Positions 5,004 to 6,761 of a stretch of DNA of 6,761 nt are shown here, in pieces. The stretch comes from JBBQSN01 sp038213835 (GTDB lineage: Bacteria; Actinomycetota; Actinomycetes; Actinomycetales; CAWJMD01). Below the pieces are notes generated by a model, which made no database searches, had not been told where the DNA came from, and was given only the letters and a program-made list of their open reading frames with translations. Location of the stretch: NCBI GenBank assembly GCA_038213835.1, contig JBBQSN010000171.1, positions 1 through 6,761 of the forward strand, in the 5' to 3' direction. Both the position numbers and the translations under genes were made by a program. How positions within the stretch are numbered: the first letter of the stretch is position 1; each line of letters starts with the position of its first letter.

Positions 5004-6317
5004 ATGGACGACGGGGTGATCGACGCGCTGAAGCGCGCGCTGGAGAAGATGCCGGACGACACGGCGCTGCGGCTGCACCTGACGCAGACGCTGCTGGCGG
5101 CAGGCCGCACGGACGAGGCGGTGGCCGAGTGCGCGACCGCGCTGCAGCGCGAACCGTCCAGTGCGCCGGCCCGGGCCCTGATGGCACGGGCGCTGAGCCC
5201 TGCCGCCCCACCGGCCGCTCCGCCGACCGCGCCCCGGACCGAGCCCCCGGCCGAGACGTCACCGGAGATCTCGCCCGGCGAGGTTCCTGAACAGCCGGTG
5301 CAGGATCCGCCGCGCGCGGTGACCTCGTCCCGCACCGACGGGCGCGGCTTCGACTGGAGCGCCGCCGAGGAGCAGGTGGGCGACGTCGCGGGGCCCATGT
5401 TCGTCGACGAGAGCGGGCGGGCCGAGCCGGACGTCGGGGCCTGGGATGTCGAGAAGTCCGGCATCACCCTTGCCGACGTCGGTGGTCTCACCGAGGTCAA
5501 GGACCGGCTGGAGGCGGCGTTCCTCGCGCCGCTGCGCAACCCCGAGCTGCGCAAGCTCTACGGCAAGTCGCTGCGCGGCGGGCTGCTGCTCTACGGCCCT
5601 CCCGGCTGCGGCAAGACGTTCGTCGCGCGGGCCGTGGCCGGGGAGATGGGCGCCAAGTTCATCTCGGTGGGCATGGCCGACGTGCTCGACATGTGGATCG
5701 GCAGCAGTGAGAAGAACGTGCACGAGCTGTTCATGCTCGCGCGCCGCAGCGCACCGGTCGTCCTCTTCCTGGACGAGGTCGACGCGTTGGGGCAGAAGCG
5801 GTCCCAGACCCGCTCGTCCGCGATGCGCGGGACCGTGAACCAGCTGCTGGCCGAGCTGGACGGCGTGGGCGACGACAACGAGGGCGTCTTCGTCCTGGCG
5901 GCCACCAACCAGCCCTGGGACGTGGACCCCGCCATGCGCCGGCCCGGACGGCTGGACCGCACCGTGCTGGTGCTGCCCCCGGACCAGGAGGCGCGTGAGG
6001 CCATCGTGCGGCACCACCTCAAGGAGCGTCCGGTCGAGGGGATCGACGTCCGCAGGATCGCCAAGGCGACCAACGGCTACTCGGGCGCCGACCTCGCGCA
6101 CGTGTGCGAGTCCGCTGCGGAGAGAGCGCTGCTCGAGGGCGTGCGCACCGGGAACGCCCGCCTGATCAGCATGAAGGACCTGGAGTGGGCGGTGGGCCAG
6201 GTGCGGCCCTCGACCCGCGGCTGGTTCGACACCGCGCGCAACGTCGTGATGTTCGCCGACACCGACGGCAGCTACGCCGATCTGCGTGCGTGGATGAAGA
6301 AGAACAAGCTGCTGTGA
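5004..6317 (+). CDS. TPR-AAA+ ATPase (classical AAA clade, Cdc48/Vps4-like single ring)
   Basis: The 437-residue protein starts with one or two TPR-like helical pairs (about 3-63, including LAAGRTDEAVAECATALQREP). A Pro/Glu-rich linker follows (65-150), then one classical AAA module. Key parts: DVGGLTEVK entry (158-166), Walker A GPPGCGKT (198-205), pore-loop equivalent MWIGSSEKN (230-238), Walker B VVLFLDEVDAL (252-262; D257, E258), sensor-1 N302 in AATNQ, arginine fingers R316 and R319 in RRPGRLDR, sensor-2 GYSGADLAHVCESAAERAL (358-376). The domain most resembles Cdc48 and Vps4 modules; there is no protease domain as in FtsH. It probably forms a hexamer that remodels or unfolds protein partners in the cytoplasm. 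TPR followed by AAA+ recalls EccA of type VII secretion, but EccA belongs to the CbxX clade. ATG 5004 is used because ATG 4996 is in a frame that stops at once. The stop overlaps the next gene (GTGA). Confidence 0.88.
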   Translation: MDDGVIDALKRALEKMPDDTALRLHLTQTLLAAGRTDEAVAECATALQREPSSAPARALMARALSPAAPPAAPPTAPRTEPPAETSPEISPGEVPEQPVQDPPRAVTSSRTDGRGFDWSAAEEQVGDVAGPMFVDESGRAEPDVGAWDVEKSGITLADVGGLTEVKDRLEAAFLAPLRNPELRKLYGKSLRGGLLLYGPPGCGKTFVARAVAGEMGAKFISVGMADVLDMWIGSSEKNVHELFMLARRSAPVVLFLDEVDALGQKRSQTRSSAMRGTVNQLLAELDGVGDDNEGVFVLAATNQPWDVDPAMRRPGRLDRTVLVLPPDQEAREAIVRHHLKERPVEGIDVRRIAKATNGYSGADLAHVCESAAERALLEGVRTGNARLISMKDLEWAVGQVRPSTRGWFDTARNVVMFADTDGSYADLRAWMKKNKLL

Positions 6318-6761
6318 ACGAGCACACGGCTCGCGTCGAGATGCTGCTGGACGCGCGACGGTACGAGGAGGCCCTGCGGGCCGCGAGCCAGGCGCTGGCC
6401 TCGGACCCGTTCGACGTCGAGGCCCAGCTGCTGCGGGCCCGGGCGAACCTACGGCTGGAGCGCCACCGCGAGGCGCTGCAGGACGCCGACGCGGTGCTGG
6501 CCCGCGAGCCGTCCGACGTCCAGGCGCACGCGGTACGGGCCGGCTCCCTGGTCGGGCTGAAGCGCGGTGAGGAGGCGCTCGCCGCGGCCATCGAGACCAC
6601 GCGACTCGCGCCGACCTGGTCCGGGGCCCACCTCACGGTCGCCGCGGTGGCCGACCGGGTGAAGGGCAGGGGCCAGATCGCCTGGGACGCAGCCAGCCGC
6701 GCCTGCGAGCTCGCTCCGCTCGACCCGGACACGCACGCCATGATGGGTTCGGTCGCATTGT
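6314..6761 (+). CDS. Tetratricopeptide-repeat protein (3' end outside window)
   Basis: The GTG start overlaps the AAA+ stop by four bases (GTGA, 6314-6317), so translation is probably coupled. About 149 residues are visible, nearly all TPR-like helical pairs with a period near 34. They cover about 2-33 (YEEALRAASQALASDPFD), 36-67 (HREALQDADAVLAREPSD), 70-101 (GEEALAAAIETTRLAPTW) and 104-137 (IAWDAASRACELAPLDP). TPR stacks bind other proteins, and the first repeats resemble the N-terminal TPR of the AAA+ partner, so it may be its adaptor or a paralogous scaffold; that is inference. No signal peptide is visible. The sequence is cut at the window edge, so a C-terminal membrane or effector domain cannot be excluded. 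Confidence 0.85.
   Translation, partial: MNEHTARVEMLLDARRYEEALRAASQALASDPFDVEAQLLRARANLRLERHREALQDADAVLAREPSDVQAHAVRAGSLVGLKRGEEALAAAIETTRLAPTWSGAHLTVAAVADRVKGRGQIAWDAASRACELAPLDPDTHAMMGSVAL

Noticed and set aside
5259..6101. Minus-strand frame opposite the AAA+ gene
   Set aside because: The AAA+ frame carries all catalytic motifs; the opposite frame shows none.

Overview
This is a high-GC segment from an actinomycete-type bacterium (Actinomycetota). The signs are very GC-rich third codon positions, GTG starts, start/stop overlaps of the ATGA/GTGA type, a probable leaderless promoter, WPP..GW..FW motif proteins and the ispD-ispF pair. Assignment to Micrococcales (for example near Cellulomonadaceae) is only an impression from protein style.

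Layout: (1) 1-1102, + strand: the end of ispD and complete ispF, two steps of the MEP isoprenoid pathway, joined by a GTGA overlap. (2) 1137-3030, - strand: an accessory, decaying patch. A MazF/PemK-type toxin with a ribbon-helix-helix-like antitoxin (1841-2391) lies between two broken genes. One is a small multi-pass membrane protein with a -1 nt frameshift and an apparent CTG start (1137-1690). The other is an SMP-30/gluconolactonase-type gene with an internal deletion and no 3' end (2463-3030). Several strong inverted repeats lie between or inside these genes, including a palindrome that encloses the antitoxin Shine-Dalgarno. (3) 3085-3941, - strand: a two-gene operon of a 70-residue two-helix membrane protein and a 192-residue helix-turn-helix protein. 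Its probable leaderless promoter is overlapped by two matching 17-bp palindromes, which look like operators. (4) 4052-6761, + strand: a single-pass membrane protein with W/P-rich repeats, a Pro-Thr stalk and an extracytoplasmic domain; then a TPR-AAA+ ATPase; then a second TPR protein that runs off the window.

How the parts may work together: ispD/ispF supply MEcPP for isoprenoids. The toxin and antitoxin form an autoregulated pair. The membrane/HTH pair is probably self-regulated through the twin palindromes. The AAA+/TPR pair looks like a chaperone-type ATPase with a translationally coupled TPR partner; whether the preceding membrane protein belongs with it is inference from gene order. The best candidates for something undescribed are the membrane/HTH operon with its twin operators and the W/P-repeat membrane protein–AAA+–TPR cluster. 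Neither can be given a firm function from sequence alone.
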